From: CAZHVS01 sp964536015
Lineage (GTDB): Bacteria > Bacteroidota > Ignavibacteria > Ignavibacteriales > Ignavibacteriaceae
Assembly (NCBI GenBank): GCA_964536015.1
Contig: CAZHVS010000014.1
Location: 4,770 to 68,769 of the forward strand
DNA length: 64,000 bases
Direction of reading: 5' to 3'
A model generated the notes under the pieces. That model was not told the DNA's origin, did not search any database, and was given only the letters and a program-made list of their open reading frames with translations. Of this stretch, positions 1 to 8,549 are shown piece by piece. Numbering within the stretch: position 1 is the stretch's first letter; each line of letters begins with the position of its first letter. The translations under genes were made by a program, and so were the position numbers.

Positions 1-322
1 GTTTTATATATTCAGAAGCATATTGCTCGAGTCCCCAGCAAACAAGCGAATTATTTACCGAAAGAATAACTCCTACACTTGCATCAACTTTTGAAATTTC
101 AATCATTGCAAGCACATAACTTATTGTATCCATTCCTGCGCCTCCATATTCAGGAGAAACCATCATTCCCATAAAACCAAGCTCGCCAAGTTTTGAAATT
201 ATTTCTGCAGGAAACTCAGAATTTTTATCCCTTTCAACTGCCGAAGGATGAATTTCATTTTCAGCAAACTCTTTTGCTGTTTTTTGAATCATTAATTGCT
301 CTTCAGTAAATTCAAAATTCAT
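1..322 (-). CDS. acyl-CoA dehydrogenase, N-terminal part (gene cut by window edge)
   Basis: Translating the minus strand from the ATG at 320-322 gives 107 residues that look like the N-terminal helical domain of an acyl-CoA dehydrogenase: an early FTEEQ segment, an EFAENEI-HPSAVERD segment, a GFMGMMVSPEYGGAGMD stretch and a SVGVILSVNNSL stretch. These FAD enzymes introduce the alpha,beta double bond in acyl-CoA during beta-oxidation and pass electrons to ETF. The catalytic Glu and the C-terminal domain lie beyond the window. A purine-rich stretch (revcomp of ttagagggcaaaat) precedes the start. The match to the family is clear; chain-length specificity cannot be judged from this part. Confidence 0.85.
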   Translation of the reverse strand, partial: MNFEFTEEQLMIQKTAKEFAENEIHPSAVERDKNSEFPAEIISKLGELGFMGMMVSPEYGGAGMDTISYVLAMIEISKVDASVGVILSVNNSLVCWGLEQYASEYIK

Positions 323-405
323 TTTGCCCTCTAATTAAAATAAATGATAGAATTTTTCTTTAAAAATAATTCATTTATGTCCACAATTCAAAGAAGAAAT
401 AATTT

Positions 406-413
406 TACTTTTG
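406..413 (+). promoter_or_regulatory. possible -7 box upstream of the GxGYxYP gene
   Basis: TACTTTTG fits the Bacteroidota -7 consensus TAnnTTTG and lies 44 bases before the start at 458, in the intergenic region divergent from the acyl-CoA dehydrogenase gene. No good -33 TTG is seen at the expected distance, so this is only a weak candidate. Confidence 0.2.
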
Positions 414-457
414 TTCTATTCATTTAATTATTAAATTGAAATAAAAATTTTATAAGA

Positions 458-2503
458 ATGAAAAAGATTTTATTAATTTATTCGCTTTATTCTCTGAATA
501 TTTTTGCACAGAATTATCCGGCAGTGATGTATTATGCGGCTGTTACACCACAGGATAAACTTTTAGCATTAACTCTTGCGGGTATTGTAAACCGAGATTC
601 TGCCAGATTGTATCTACTTAATGCATATGAGACATGGAGCTTTAATCAAACTGATGAAACATGGCGTGATATTTACAGAACGCGCGGAAACGTAGTATTT
701 GACAGTGTTTATTTAGTTCAGGATCTTGTAAATAAATTCAGACATATGATCAAAGGTGGAATAACTTACGATCCAAACAGGCTGTTTAGTAATTTTACTG
801 GACAAAGTTTCAGATGGCAAGGTGAAGCAGCTGCTTTAATAGGAAGTCTGACAGATAGATTACCAGTAACTACAACAATGGCTGCACAATTAAATTTAAC
901 TCTTAACGACTCTGTTTTAATTACTGATACTTTTGATGGTGATTCATCTATCTGGGTTACTGGTCGCTTAGAAAACATTTCAAATCCGTGGTACGATTCA
1001 ACTTTAACATATGAAGAACTTCGGTATTTACGATATTTGAATTGGGCAAAAGATATTCTTTTACCGCGATGTAATCCTTCAAAGTTTTATATTCGTGAAA
1101 TAACCGACTTCACTGTTCAGCAGAAAATGTTTCAGGTTAATCTTGCAGGAACTGATGATCTTGATTTATTTTCAATGCCTGCAGCAAGAGCAGATATTCT
1201 GGAATATGTTTTAAATTTCATGCATACAAAAAATCCAAATTCTATTTTTCACATATATGGTTGGATTCGTCCGGAACCTATGACGCAATGGTTTGCTCAT
1301 TTTGGTTCAAGCTTTCATGAAACTTTACTTGGAAATTTATCGTGGCATTCTTCCTTTCCAATACAACAAAGATTATTTATTCCTAAATCCTATGTAAACC
1401 CGGATACGGTTTCAGTTCAAAATAAATATTACATTATCTTTGTTGGAACAGAAGGAGATGCTTCTAATTGGAATTTCAGTTTTCAATCCGGTGCCTGGAA
1501 GTCTACACAACGAGGGACGTTCCCAATAGCCTGGGGATGGAATTTACATTTGCTGAATTTGTGCCCATTTGTTGCTTCTTATTATTATGATACCGCAACA
1601 CCTAATGATGGATTTTTAAGTGTTACTTCACCTTTAGGATATGCTTATCCCGACTTGTGGGGAAATGAAGTATGGAATAATGCTGTAGATTCAACAAAAT
1701 TTTTAATGAATAAATTTAGTGTCGAAAACATTTATGGATATAAACATTATGCGGGAAGCGGTACAATAACTTACAGAGGAAAAGTTATTAATAATAGTTT
1801 TAACTTTGCAAAATATGGACAATTTCAATCTGCAATAAATGCAAAATTAACTATGTTGTTTGATCCTCAGCTGCCTCTGCAAATTCCTATTACTAATTGG
1901 GGAGCTTTAATGTTTAATCATTGCAGTGATGGAAGTTTTTACGGAAATGCAAGTGATTTAAATGCAATGGCAACAAGAATTATCAATAGTCTTAAAATAC
2001 AATCAAAGCCTTATTTTTTATTAGCAGGATATCAAAGATTCAGACAGGATGATTTCAGTAATCGTCCCGATCCCTCAAATTCTGATATTTCCGTACCACG
2101 ATTAAATCAAGTTGTGCAAATTATTAAAAGTGATGCAACAGTAGGACAATTTGTCGAAGTTGTTACTCCGGAAATGTTTTCTGTATTAATGAGAAAAAAA
2201 CTTGGACTGATTAAAGTTCAGGAAGACTCTTTCTCACCTAATGAATTTACGCTTTATCAAAATTATCCTAATCCATTTAATCCATCGACAATAATTAAAT
2301 ATAGTTTATCAAAGGATGATTTTGTTAATATATCCATTTACAACACAATGGGTGAATTAATTGATATTCTCTTAAATGATTATAAAAAAGCAGGAACGCA
2401 CGAAGTAAAGTTCACTGCCGAACAAATTCCAAGTGGAATATATTTCTACAGAATAACCACTCAAAATTTTATTCAAACCAAAAAAATGATTTTAATAAAA
2501 TAG
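458..2503 (+). CDS. secreted GxGYxYP-domain protein with T9SS sorting tag
   Basis: 681 residues. The first 18 (hydrophobic, ending IFAQ) look like a signal peptide. The body resembles the GxGYxYP family (putative glycoside hydrolases of unproven activity): an early VTPQDKLLALTLAGIVNR segment and the name motif, here PLGYAYP near residue 395. From about residue 598 there is a T9SS type A sorting domain with NYPNPFNPST and a final KKMILIK, so the protein is expected to be exported to the periplasm by Sec and then secreted or anchored on the surface by T9SS. Substrate and activity are not known from the sequence. It stands alone, with about 65 bases before the next gene on the same strand. Confidence 0.8.
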   Translation: MKKILLIYSLYSLNIFAQNYPAVMYYAAVTPQDKLLALTLAGIVNRDSARLYLLNAYETWSFNQTDETWRDIYRTRGNVVFDSVYLVQDLVNKFRHMIKGGITYDPNRLFSNFTGQSFRWQGEAAALIGSLTDRLPVTTTMAAQLNLTLNDSVLITDTFDGDSSIWVTGRLENISNPWYDSTLTYEELRYLRYLNWAKDILLPRCNPSKFYIREITDFTVQQKMFQVNLAGTDDLDLFSMPAARADILEYVLNFMHTKNPNSIFHIYGWIRPEPMTQWFAHFGSSFHETLLGNLSWHSSFPIQQRLFIPKSYVNPDTVSVQNKYYIIFVGTEGDASNWNFSFQSGAWKSTQRGTFPIAWGWNLHLLNLCPFVASYYYDTATPNDGFLSVTSPLGYAYPDLWGNEVWNNAVDSTKFLMNKFSVENIYGYKHYAGSGTITYRGKVINNSFNFAKYGQFQSAINAKLTMLFDPQLPLQIPITNWGALMFNHCSDGSFYGNASDLNAMATRIINSLKIQSKPYFLLAGYQRFRQDDFSNRPDPSNSDISVPRLNQVVQIIKSDATVGQFVEVVTPEMFSVLMRKKLGLIKVQEDSFSPNEFTLYQNYPNPFNPSTIIKYSLSKDDFVNISIYNTMGELIDILLNDYKKAGTHEVKFTAEQIPSGIYFYRITTQNFIQTKKMILIK

Positions 2504-2568
2504 GAACAATTAAAATTTTTTGTAGTTTAACAATTGAATTAGTCATTTATATGAAAGGAAAATATAAA

Positions 2569-3927
2569 ATGAAAAAGTTTATTGTCTCTTTTGTTCTGCT
2601 TTTCACTTTTTTTAATATTGGATTTGCACAGGAATACGATAGAAAATCGATAGCAGTTACTATATATAATAGCAACCTTGGAGTAATAAAAGATCTTCGA
2701 TCAGTAGATTTTAAAACCGGTATTAACCGTCTTGAAATTAGAGATGTTGCACAATTAATTGATCCAACAAGCGTAAGAATTGATTTTAAAGGTATCATAA
2801 TTGAGCAAAACTACCAATATGACCTTGTAAGCCTGGATAAAATTCTCCAAAAATATATTGATAAAGATATACAGCTAATTGGAGAAAAAGATGAGCTGCT
2901 TGAAGGGAAATTATTATCAAGTGTTGGTGGACAAATTGTATTGCAAAAAAAAGAAGGTGGATTATTGATGCTTCCAAATGTTGCCAAGTATAGATTTAAT
3001 GTGAATTCTTTACCGGAAGGATTAATCACACGTCCAACTTTGGTATGTTTAGCAGATTTTAAATCTGGTGGCAAACAGGATTTAGAACTAACATATCAGA
3101 CAAGCGGAATGAACTGGCACGCTGAATATGTAGCTGTTCTTGATAAAGATGATAAACTAATGGACTTAAATTCATGGGTAAGCATTGAAAATAATTCCGG
3201 GGCAACTTATCAAAATGCAAATTTAAAACTTGTAGCTGGTGATGTAAATCGAGTACGTCAACAACCTGTTTATGAAGTAAACACTATGGATATGCTGCGA
3301 ACTGAAAAAGGTGCAGGACAATTTGAAGAACAATCATTCTTCGAATATCACATTTACAATCTACAGCGACCAACAACAATCTCTCAAAACGAAACCAAAC
3401 AAATTTCATTATTTGAAGCAAAAAATATTTCTATTAACAAAAAATATCTTTTCAAAATCGGCGGGTACTGGAATAACAGCAGCAATAAAATTGCGGTTGT
3501 TGTTCAGTTTGAAAATAAAGAAAATAATAATCTTGGTTTACCAATGCCAAAAGGAAAAGTTAGAGTTTACAAATCAGATGGCAAATCTCTTGAATTTGTT
3601 GGAGAAGATTTGATAGATCATACACCTAAAGATGAAAAAATTAATTTGAAAATTGGGGACGCATTTGATATAGTTGGAGAAGAAATACAGTCTGATTACA
3701 AACAAATTACAAATAAGGTATCCGAAACAACTTATAAAGTAACATTAAAGAACAGAAAAAAAGAAGATATTGTAATTGATTACGAAAAATATGTTGGTTT
3801 AAACTGGGAAATAAAAAATGAGTCAATAAAATATGAAAAGAAAGATGCACAAAATATTTTATTTAAAGTACCTGTTCCCGCTGATAAAGAAACGGTTCTG
3901 ACTTATACCGTTAAATATTCTTATTAA
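2569..3927 (+). CDS. exported DUF4139-like protein
   Basis: About 452 residues. I prefer the ATG at 2569 over the in-frame ATG at 2551, because AAAGGA lies 8 bases before the later one and it starts directly with the signal peptide (MKKFIVSFVLLFTFF...FAQ). The mature part resembles DUF4139 proteins: an N-terminal VTIYNSNLGVIKD segment, then a beta-rich region with ELTYQTSGMNWHAEY and a C-terminal immunoglobulin-like part (VPVPADKETVLTYTV). DUF4139 proteins are envelope proteins of unknown biochemical role. No sorting tag and no lipobox are seen, so periplasm is the simplest location. A terminator follows immediately. Confidence 0.65.
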   Translation: MKKFIVSFVLLFTFFNIGFAQEYDRKSIAVTIYNSNLGVIKDLRSVDFKTGINRLEIRDVAQLIDPTSVRIDFKGIIIEQNYQYDLVSLDKILQKYIDKDIQLIGEKDELLEGKLLSSVGGQIVLQKKEGGLLMLPNVAKYRFNVNSLPEGLITRPTLVCLADFKSGGKQDLELTYQTSGMNWHAEYVAVLDKDDKLMDLNSWVSIENNSGATYQNANLKLVAGDVNRVRQQPVYEVNTMDMLRTEKGAGQFEEQSFFEYHIYNLQRPTTISQNETKQISLFEAKNISINKKYLFKIGGYWNNSSNKIAVVVQFENKENNNLGLPMPKGKVRVYKSDGKSLEFVGEDLIDHTPKDEKINLKIGDAFDIVGEEIQSDYKQITNKVSETTYKVTLKNRKKEDIVIDYEKYVGLNWEIKNESIKYEKKDAQNILFKVPVPADKETVLTYTVKYSY

Positions 3928-3932
3928 TTTTT

Positions 3933-3963
3933 AAAAGCCAGGTTTAATAATCTGGCTTTTATC
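3933..3963 (+). terminator. rho-independent terminator after the DUF4139-like gene
   Basis: Perfect 9-bp inverted repeat AAAAGCCAG (3933-3941) and CTGGCTTTT (3952-3960) around a 10-base loop, six bases after the stop codon, with T-rich sequence on the descending arm. Confidence 0.75.
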
Positions 3964-4058
3964 TTACATCACAATTTCAATAATAATGATTTCTTTTTTT
4001 ATGGAAAATCTCTATTTTCAAGATGCAATTAATTTGCCTTTTTTGAAAACAGAGAAAT

Positions 4059-4658
4059 ATGAACCAAATCATCAACATGGTTTCTGATTATGTCTCAAAT
4101 CTTCTAGTTGAGAAGTTACCAAGAGATTTGTGTTATCATAATCCATCGCACACTCTTGAAGTCGTTTCAAATGCTACTGAGATTGGCAATCATTCTGCTT
4201 TAAGTGAAGATGAAATGGAAATACTGTTACTTGCCGCCTGGTTTCATGATACCGGTTTTATTAAGCTCTACGAAGGTCACGAAGAAAAAAGTGCCGAAAT
4301 AGCCGAGAAATTTCTTAAAACAAATAATTATCCTGAAGAAAAAATACAAACTGTAAAAAACTGCATTAGCAAAACAAAACTATCCAACAAACCTTCTAAT
4401 ATTCTTGAATACGTACTTTGTGATTCTGACCTGGCATATCTTGGTAAAAAAAATTTCTTCGATCGTTATGAATCCTTGCGTGATGAATGGCGAAAAATTT
4501 TTGGCAGAATATATAATGAAAAAGAGTGGCTGGAACTGAACTTAGATTTCTTTTTACAACATCATTTCTATACTGAATATGCTCGCAATACATTTTCTGA
4601 GCAAAAGAAAGCAAATCTCGAAGAATTAAAAAAAATGTTAGCAAAGAATAATTTTTAG
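4059..4658 (+). CDS. HD-domain phosphohydrolase
   Basis: 199 residues with the HD superfamily metal-binding pattern: His27/His31 (HNPSHT), His63-Asp64 (WFHDTG), His74 (GHEEKS) and Asp122/Asp124 (CDSDLAYLG). These proteins hydrolyse phosphate esters such as nucleotides or cyclic nucleotides, and the substrate cannot be read from the sequence. There is no signal peptide or membrane segment, so it is cytoplasmic. The stop codon abuts the next gene (SixA-like, ATG 12 bases later), and a GNAT gene follows, so the three are probably one transcript. Confidence 0.75.
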   Translation: MNQIINMVSDYVSNLLVEKLPRDLCYHNPSHTLEVVSNATEIGNHSALSEDEMEILLLAAWFHDTGFIKLYEGHEEKSAEIAEKFLKTNNYPEEKIQTVKNCISKTKLSNKPSNILEYVLCDSDLAYLGKKNFFDRYESLRDEWRKIFGRIYNEKEWLELNLDFFLQHHFYTEYARNTFSEQKKANLEELKKMLAKNNF

Positions 4659-4669
4659 TGAAGCTAAAA

Positions 4670-5167
4670 ATGAAAAATCTTATTCTTGTAAGGCACGCAA
4701 AATCAAGCTGGGATAGACCCGGATTACCAGATATCGAAAGACCTTTGAATAAAAGAGGTTTGAGAGATGCTCCTTTTATGGCTGATGTGCTAAAAAAAAA
4801 AGAGATTAAACCTAATTTAATAATTTCAAGTCCAGCTAACAGAGCATATACAACTGCAAAGATATTTGCCGAACATCTTGATTATGACATACAAAATATA
4901 TTAAAAGAATCAGACCTATATCTTGCTGACGTAGAAGAATTTTTATCTGTTCTTAAACAAATTGACGATTCTATTTCAACTATAATGCTGTTTTCTCATA
5001 ATCCAGGATTGCTGTATTTTCTTCACTACCTCACTGATACAAAACTAGATGATTTCCCAACATGTGCTGTTATTTCTTTAAGTTTATCCACAGAAAGTTG
5101 GAAACAAATAAAAGAAAAATCTGCAAAGATTTTATTCTACGAATATCCAAAAAAATATTTAGATTAA
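4670..5167 (+). CDS. SixA-like histidine phosphatase
   Basis: About 165 residues from the ATG at 4670. An in-frame GTG at 4658 overlaps the previous stop but adds only MKLK, and the family begins at MKNLILVRHA. The histidine phosphatase features are present: Arg8-His9 (VRHAKSSW), Arg57 (SPANRAYTTA) and the second His at about 110 (FSHNPGL). E. coli SixA removes phosphate from phosphohistidine in phosphotransfer proteins; whether this one acts on protein or on a small molecule is open. It is cytoplasmic and short, as usual for SixA, and sits between an HD hydrolase and an acetyltransferase. Confidence 0.8.
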   Translation: MKNLILVRHAKSSWDRPGLPDIERPLNKRGLRDAPFMADVLKKKEIKPNLIISSPANRAYTTAKIFAEHLDYDIQNILKESDLYLADVEEFLSVLKQIDDSISTIMLFSHNPGLLYFLHYLTDTKLDDFPTCAVISLSLSTESWKQIKEKSAKILFYEYPKKYLD

Positions 5168-5176
5168 ATCAATCTA

Positions 5177-5611
5177 ATGGATATTGAAATAAGAAAAATT
5201 GGACATAACTCAACTGAATACTATAAAGAAGTTGAATTGAGAAAAGAAGTGTTGAGAAAACCACTTGGTATATATTTTACAGAAGAACAGTTAAAAGAAG
5301 AGGCTTCTGAACTTCACTGGGGGGCTTACATTAACGACAAACTTGTTGGATGTATTCTCCTTAAAGATGTTGGAAATGGCATTGCAAAAATGAGACAGGT
5401 TGCTGTTGATATATCATTGCAGGGAAAAGGTATCGGTAAACAAATGGTGTTATTTTTCGAAAATTTCTGTCGGGAAAATGGATTTTCAAAAATTGAGATG
5501 CACGCTAGGAAATATGCTGTCTCGTTTTATGAAAAACTTGGTTACGAAAAATATGGTTATGAATTCATAGAAGTAACAATCCCTCATTATAAAATGAGAA
5601 AAACACTATAG
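5177..5611 (+). CDS. GNAT-family N-acetyltransferase
   Basis: 144 residues with the acetyl-CoA binding motif A of GNAT enzymes (VAVDISLQGKGIGKQM, Q82-G87) and the C-terminal FYEKLGYEKYG segment. It begins 9 bases after the SixA-like gene, so it is likely co-transcribed. The family transfers an acetyl group from acetyl-CoA to amines. The closest general resemblance is to small ElaA/YjcF-type GNATs, but the acceptor cannot be predicted. Confidence 0.8.
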   Translation: MDIEIRKIGHNSTEYYKEVELRKEVLRKPLGIYFTEEQLKEEASELHWGAYINDKLVGCILLKDVGNGIAKMRQVAVDISLQGKGIGKQMVLFFENFCRENGFSKIEMHARKYAVSFYEKLGYEKYGYEFIEVTIPHYKMRKTL

Positions 5612-5653
5612 TTAGTAATCACTATCTATAAATTACAAAAAAATTTTTATCAA

Positions 5654-7219
5654 TTAAAGCCGAGTCAGCATTTTCAATTCAACACCACGAAATTCAGGTT
5701 CATAACGGCAAACTCCACCAATACAGATTGCTCCTGCCTGCCTTGAACCGAATAATAGACTTACATCTGTATGTTCACCAAATTTATAACCCACCTGTAA
5801 AAAATTCCAAAATGTTCTTACAATTTTTCCCTTTATTGGTTCTCTTGTTTGCATCTCGCTTAAGAATGATAAAGAAAATTTTGGTGAACGAAGATATTCA
5901 AGAGTAAGAACATCATCATAATATTTTTCATTAGTAGTGCGATTTTTACTTAACTGGTGTTCAACAACTAAATGGAATGTATTTATATCATCATAATAAT
6001 AGCGTAAATCTAGGACAGGAGTTAAATTTTTTGTGTCGTTAGATAATTCTTCATTATAACTAAAAGCTGCAATTGTTACAAATTTTTCTCCCCAATGATG
6101 TAACACCTGTGAAAAGAATTCTCTTAATTGCACTCTTTCAACTACTGCAGAACCCATTAATTGTTGATAATAAGAACTTGAAGGTAAAGTTTTAGTTTCA
6201 CCATAAGTCAAGGTAATATTAGATTCTTCATAAAAATTATACGAAGCTTCAAGTCCAAATCCCTGTTCGTTATTTGCATTTAAAGGAGAAGGATGACGAT
6301 TTAATAGTAAATAAGTATAATCTTTCCTAACTGCTGGCGGCATATTGTAGACTGTTGTCAAATCATTTGAAGTAGCAAATTCATAATTATCGTAATACTT
6401 GTATTCTCCTACCAGAGATATAGACTCATAATAAAAATTTAAATTGGAATAAAATGCTTTACCGATAATTGCTTTTTCATCTTTGAACACCTGCGATTTA
6501 ATATCATCATTTTGTTTTATTCCATACTCGGAATAAAGGTCAAAATTCCAGATTGAAGGCTGAATTCTAAATGAAATAAATCTTGTTCTTGAATCTCCTT
6601 CCTGTTCAGATTGATTTGAAGCAAATGATAAACCCATTTTAAAATCATTTATGCCTTTATATTCCAGGTCAGCAGCATGAATTATATCTGTTCTTTTTTG
6701 CTGCGTGTTTTCCGGCGTTCCTGTCAGAGCTGTTAATACAAAATCTGCATAGCGCCCAACAAATTTCACTCCAAGCAGATTGTTATCTACTCTCAAATTT
6801 CTATCTTCAAAAATTTTGAGTATCATACCTCTTCCAAACATCGCATAATAATTACCAACAGTAACATCAAGTCCTTCAGTTGAATTACCAATTTCTGTCT
6901 TAAGGTATTTGAATGCGATATCCGAAAATCTTTTTTTACTTCGATTAACAGCAAAACTTGGATCATTGGGTTGGAAAGTTTCAAAACGAATTCCCGCTGA
7001 AAAAATTCCGCTTCTATAATCTGCATTAAACCAATCTTCAAAGATTTCTATTTTTTTCTGTATGTCATAAGAATACTTAACCTGATTTGAGATACTTAAG
7101 CCTTCAGGAAGATATATAATATTCTGGTCAACATCATTCCCTTCAATTTCCTGAGGTAAGATAGAAATATTAAAGAACAGAAATGCACTTAATACTATAA
7201 GAAAAAACTTTTTAATCAT
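5654..7219 (-). CDS. outer-membrane barrel protein, DUF6029-like
   Basis: 521 residues with a signal peptide (MIKKFFLIVLSAFLFF...LPQ) and a body of alternating polar and aromatic strands typical of an outer-membrane beta-barrel (for example GNYYAMFGRGMIL and EHTDVSLLFGSRQAG). The overall pattern resembles Bacteroidota barrel proteins called DUF6029, which are often found beside Omp28-like and TlpA-like genes, as here. The C-terminal ICIGGVCRYEPEFRG contains two Cys that could form a disulfide. It is the last gene of a minus-strand cluster, 13 bases after the TlpA gene. Function unknown; family assignment moderate. Confidence 0.6.
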   Translation of the reverse strand: MIKKFFLIVLSAFLFFNISILPQEIEGNDVDQNIIYLPEGLSISNQVKYSYDIQKKIEIFEDWFNADYRSGIFSAGIRFETFQPNDPSFAVNRSKKRFSDIAFKYLKTEIGNSTEGLDVTVGNYYAMFGRGMILKIFEDRNLRVDNNLLGVKFVGRYADFVLTALTGTPENTQQKRTDIIHAADLEYKGINDFKMGLSFASNQSEQEGDSRTRFISFRIQPSIWNFDLYSEYGIKQNDDIKSQVFKDEKAIIGKAFYSNLNFYYESISLVGEYKYYDNYEFATSNDLTTVYNMPPAVRKDYTYLLLNRHPSPLNANNEQGFGLEASYNFYEESNITLTYGETKTLPSSSYYQQLMGSAVVERVQLREFFSQVLHHWGEKFVTIAAFSYNEELSNDTKNLTPVLDLRYYYDDINTFHLVVEHQLSKNRTTNEKYYDDVLTLEYLRSPKFSLSFLSEMQTREPIKGKIVRTFWNFLQVGYKFGEHTDVSLLFGSRQAGAICIGGVCRYEPEFRGVELKMLTRL

Positions 7220-7232
7220 TCTTGCACCATTT

Positions 7233-7724
7233 TTAATCGCTTAATTTCTCATCAAGAATTTGTTTGATTTGAAGTTCATCACCCTTCATATATCCTTCGT
7301 GTGTATAAATAATGTTTCCTTTTTTGTCAAGTAACACAGAATATGGAACCGCCTGGACATAATATTTTTTTTGAACTTCTCCATCTTTATCTAGCAAGAC
7401 CTGAAAATTCCAGTTCTTTGATTTTACAAGCGGCTTTACTTTCCCAATGCTCTTTTCATTATCAGTTGATATAGCAAGTATTAAAAAGCCTTTCGAAGAA
7501 TATTCCTGATAGATTTTTTGTAACTCTACCATTTTTTCTATGCAAGGTTTACACCAGGTTGCCCAAAAATTTATAAGAATTGGTCCTTTGCCAATCAACG
7601 ACTTCAATTCAACATTTTTACCGTTAATATCTTCTAAAACAAAATTTGCTGCTTTCCTTGTACTCTGAGCAAAGACCAAACTAAGCGAAAAAAGAAGGAT
7701 TATGAAAGTTATTCTTGTTCTCAT
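7233..7724 (-). CDS. TlpA-like thioredoxin-fold protein
   Basis: 163 residues with an N-terminal signal peptide ending at FAQ and a thioredoxin fold of the TlpA/ResA type: ILINFWATWCKPC with the redox pair Cys58-Cys61, and the cis-Pro segment VQAVPYSVLLD. It should act in the periplasm on thiols of exported proteins. Its ATG shares one base with the stop codon of the T9SS gene upstream, which indicates translational coupling. The neighbouring Omp28-like proteins also carry CxxC-type thioredoxin motifs, so all of them may belong to one envelope thiol pathway. Confidence 0.85.
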   Translation of the reverse strand: MRTRITFIILLFSLSLVFAQSTRKAANFVLEDINGKNVELKSLIGKGPILINFWATWCKPCIEKMVELQKIYQEYSSKGFLILAISTDNEKSIGKVKPLVKSKNWNFQVLLDKDGEVQKKYYVQAVPYSVLLDKKGNIIYTHEGYMKGDELQIKQILDEKLSD

Positions 7725-8488
7725 TATTTCTCCAGAATCATTTTTCGAACATATACTTTATTACCAGCTGTCAGTTTATAAAAATATACTCCACTTGGAA
7801 GATTTATATTTTTTGTTTTTGAATTAAAATCGACCGAGTAACTTCCAGGCTCTTTAACTTCATTAACAATTGTTGCAATTTCATTTCCAATAATATTATA
7901 AACCTTCAGGTTTACTAATTGTCTTGAAGAGATAGAAAAGTTTATTTGCGTTGAGGGATTAAATGGATTGGGATAATTCTGCTTTAATTCAATTTTGGAT
8001 GGATTTAATAGCTCTTCATTTACGCCTGCAAGTCTTGTCGTAATAGTGAAGTCGATTCTGATACTATCGTTCATATTCCGTGTTTCTTTTGCAACAATAC
8101 TAAATGTACCGGTGCCAGGATTTGAACCAGTAAAAACGTGATATGAAAAGTCAACCGTATCACCCGGAGCTATTGGCGCACTATTAAATGCTGGAGTAGT
8201 AGCAACACTATCAATATTCGGAGGAAAACAGGATTCATCAAAACACATAGAGCCTTGCCAGCCTGCAGGTAGAATTTCATTTCTTCTCATCACACAAACA
8301 GTGATTGTTTGATTTGATGTGTTGATGATAGGTATATCAAAAACTACTTCACTGTTTGGAGTATCAATCTTTGTGGTTGCTGTAGTTTGAAATGAAAAAG
8401 TCTGAGCAAATACCGAATTAACTCCGGTTACAAATAATAAAAATGAAAGAGTAAGAATTATAAATTGATTTTTGTTTTTCATAGTCAT
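7724..8488 (-). CDS. secreted protein with T9SS sorting tag
   Basis: 254 residues, starting at ATG 8488 or the in-frame ATG 8482 (MKNKNQF). A signal peptide (ending FAQ) is followed by a beta-sandwich-like region of about 130 residues with Cys residues (VCVMRR, CFDESCF) that could form disulfides, then a T9SS type A sorting domain (NYPNPFNPST, final KKMILEK). It sits between an Omp28-like gene and tlpA; a hairpin separates it from the former, and it overlaps tlpA by one base. The middle region matches no family I can name. Confidence 0.7.
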   Translation of the reverse strand: MTMKNKNQFIILTLSFLLFVTGVNSVFAQTFSFQTTATTKIDTPNSEVVFDIPIINTSNQTITVCVMRRNEILPAGWQGSMCFDESCFPPNIDSVATTPAFNSAPIAPGDTVDFSYHVFTGSNPGTGTFSIVAKETRNMNDSIRIDFTITTRLAGVNEELLNPSKIELKQNYPNPFNPSTQINFSISSRQLVNLKVYNIIGNEIATIVNEVKEPGSYSVDFNSKTKNINLPSGVYFYKLTAGNKVYVRKMILEK

Positions 8489-8506
8489 CTAATTAGTTTA
8501 AATTAA

Positions 8507-8541
8507 AAAAAATGAAAGCTCCGGGATTACTCCCGAAGCTT
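8507..8541 (-). terminator. hairpin terminator between two T9SS genes
   Basis: On the minus strand AAGCT-x-CGGGA (plus 8516-8526) pairs with TCCCG-x-AGCTT (8531-8541) around a TTAC loop, with one mismatch, and is followed on the minus strand by TTTCATTTTTTTT. It lies between the Omp28-T9SS gene (ends 8550) and the next gene (starts 8488), so it may attenuate read-through into the tlpA part of the cluster. Confidence 0.65.
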
Positions 8542-8549
8542 AATAAAAG

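Noticed and set aside
4658..4669. GTG start of the SixA-like gene overlapping the HD gene stop
   Set aside because: The ATG at 4670 gives the exact family start; the extra four residues have no support.
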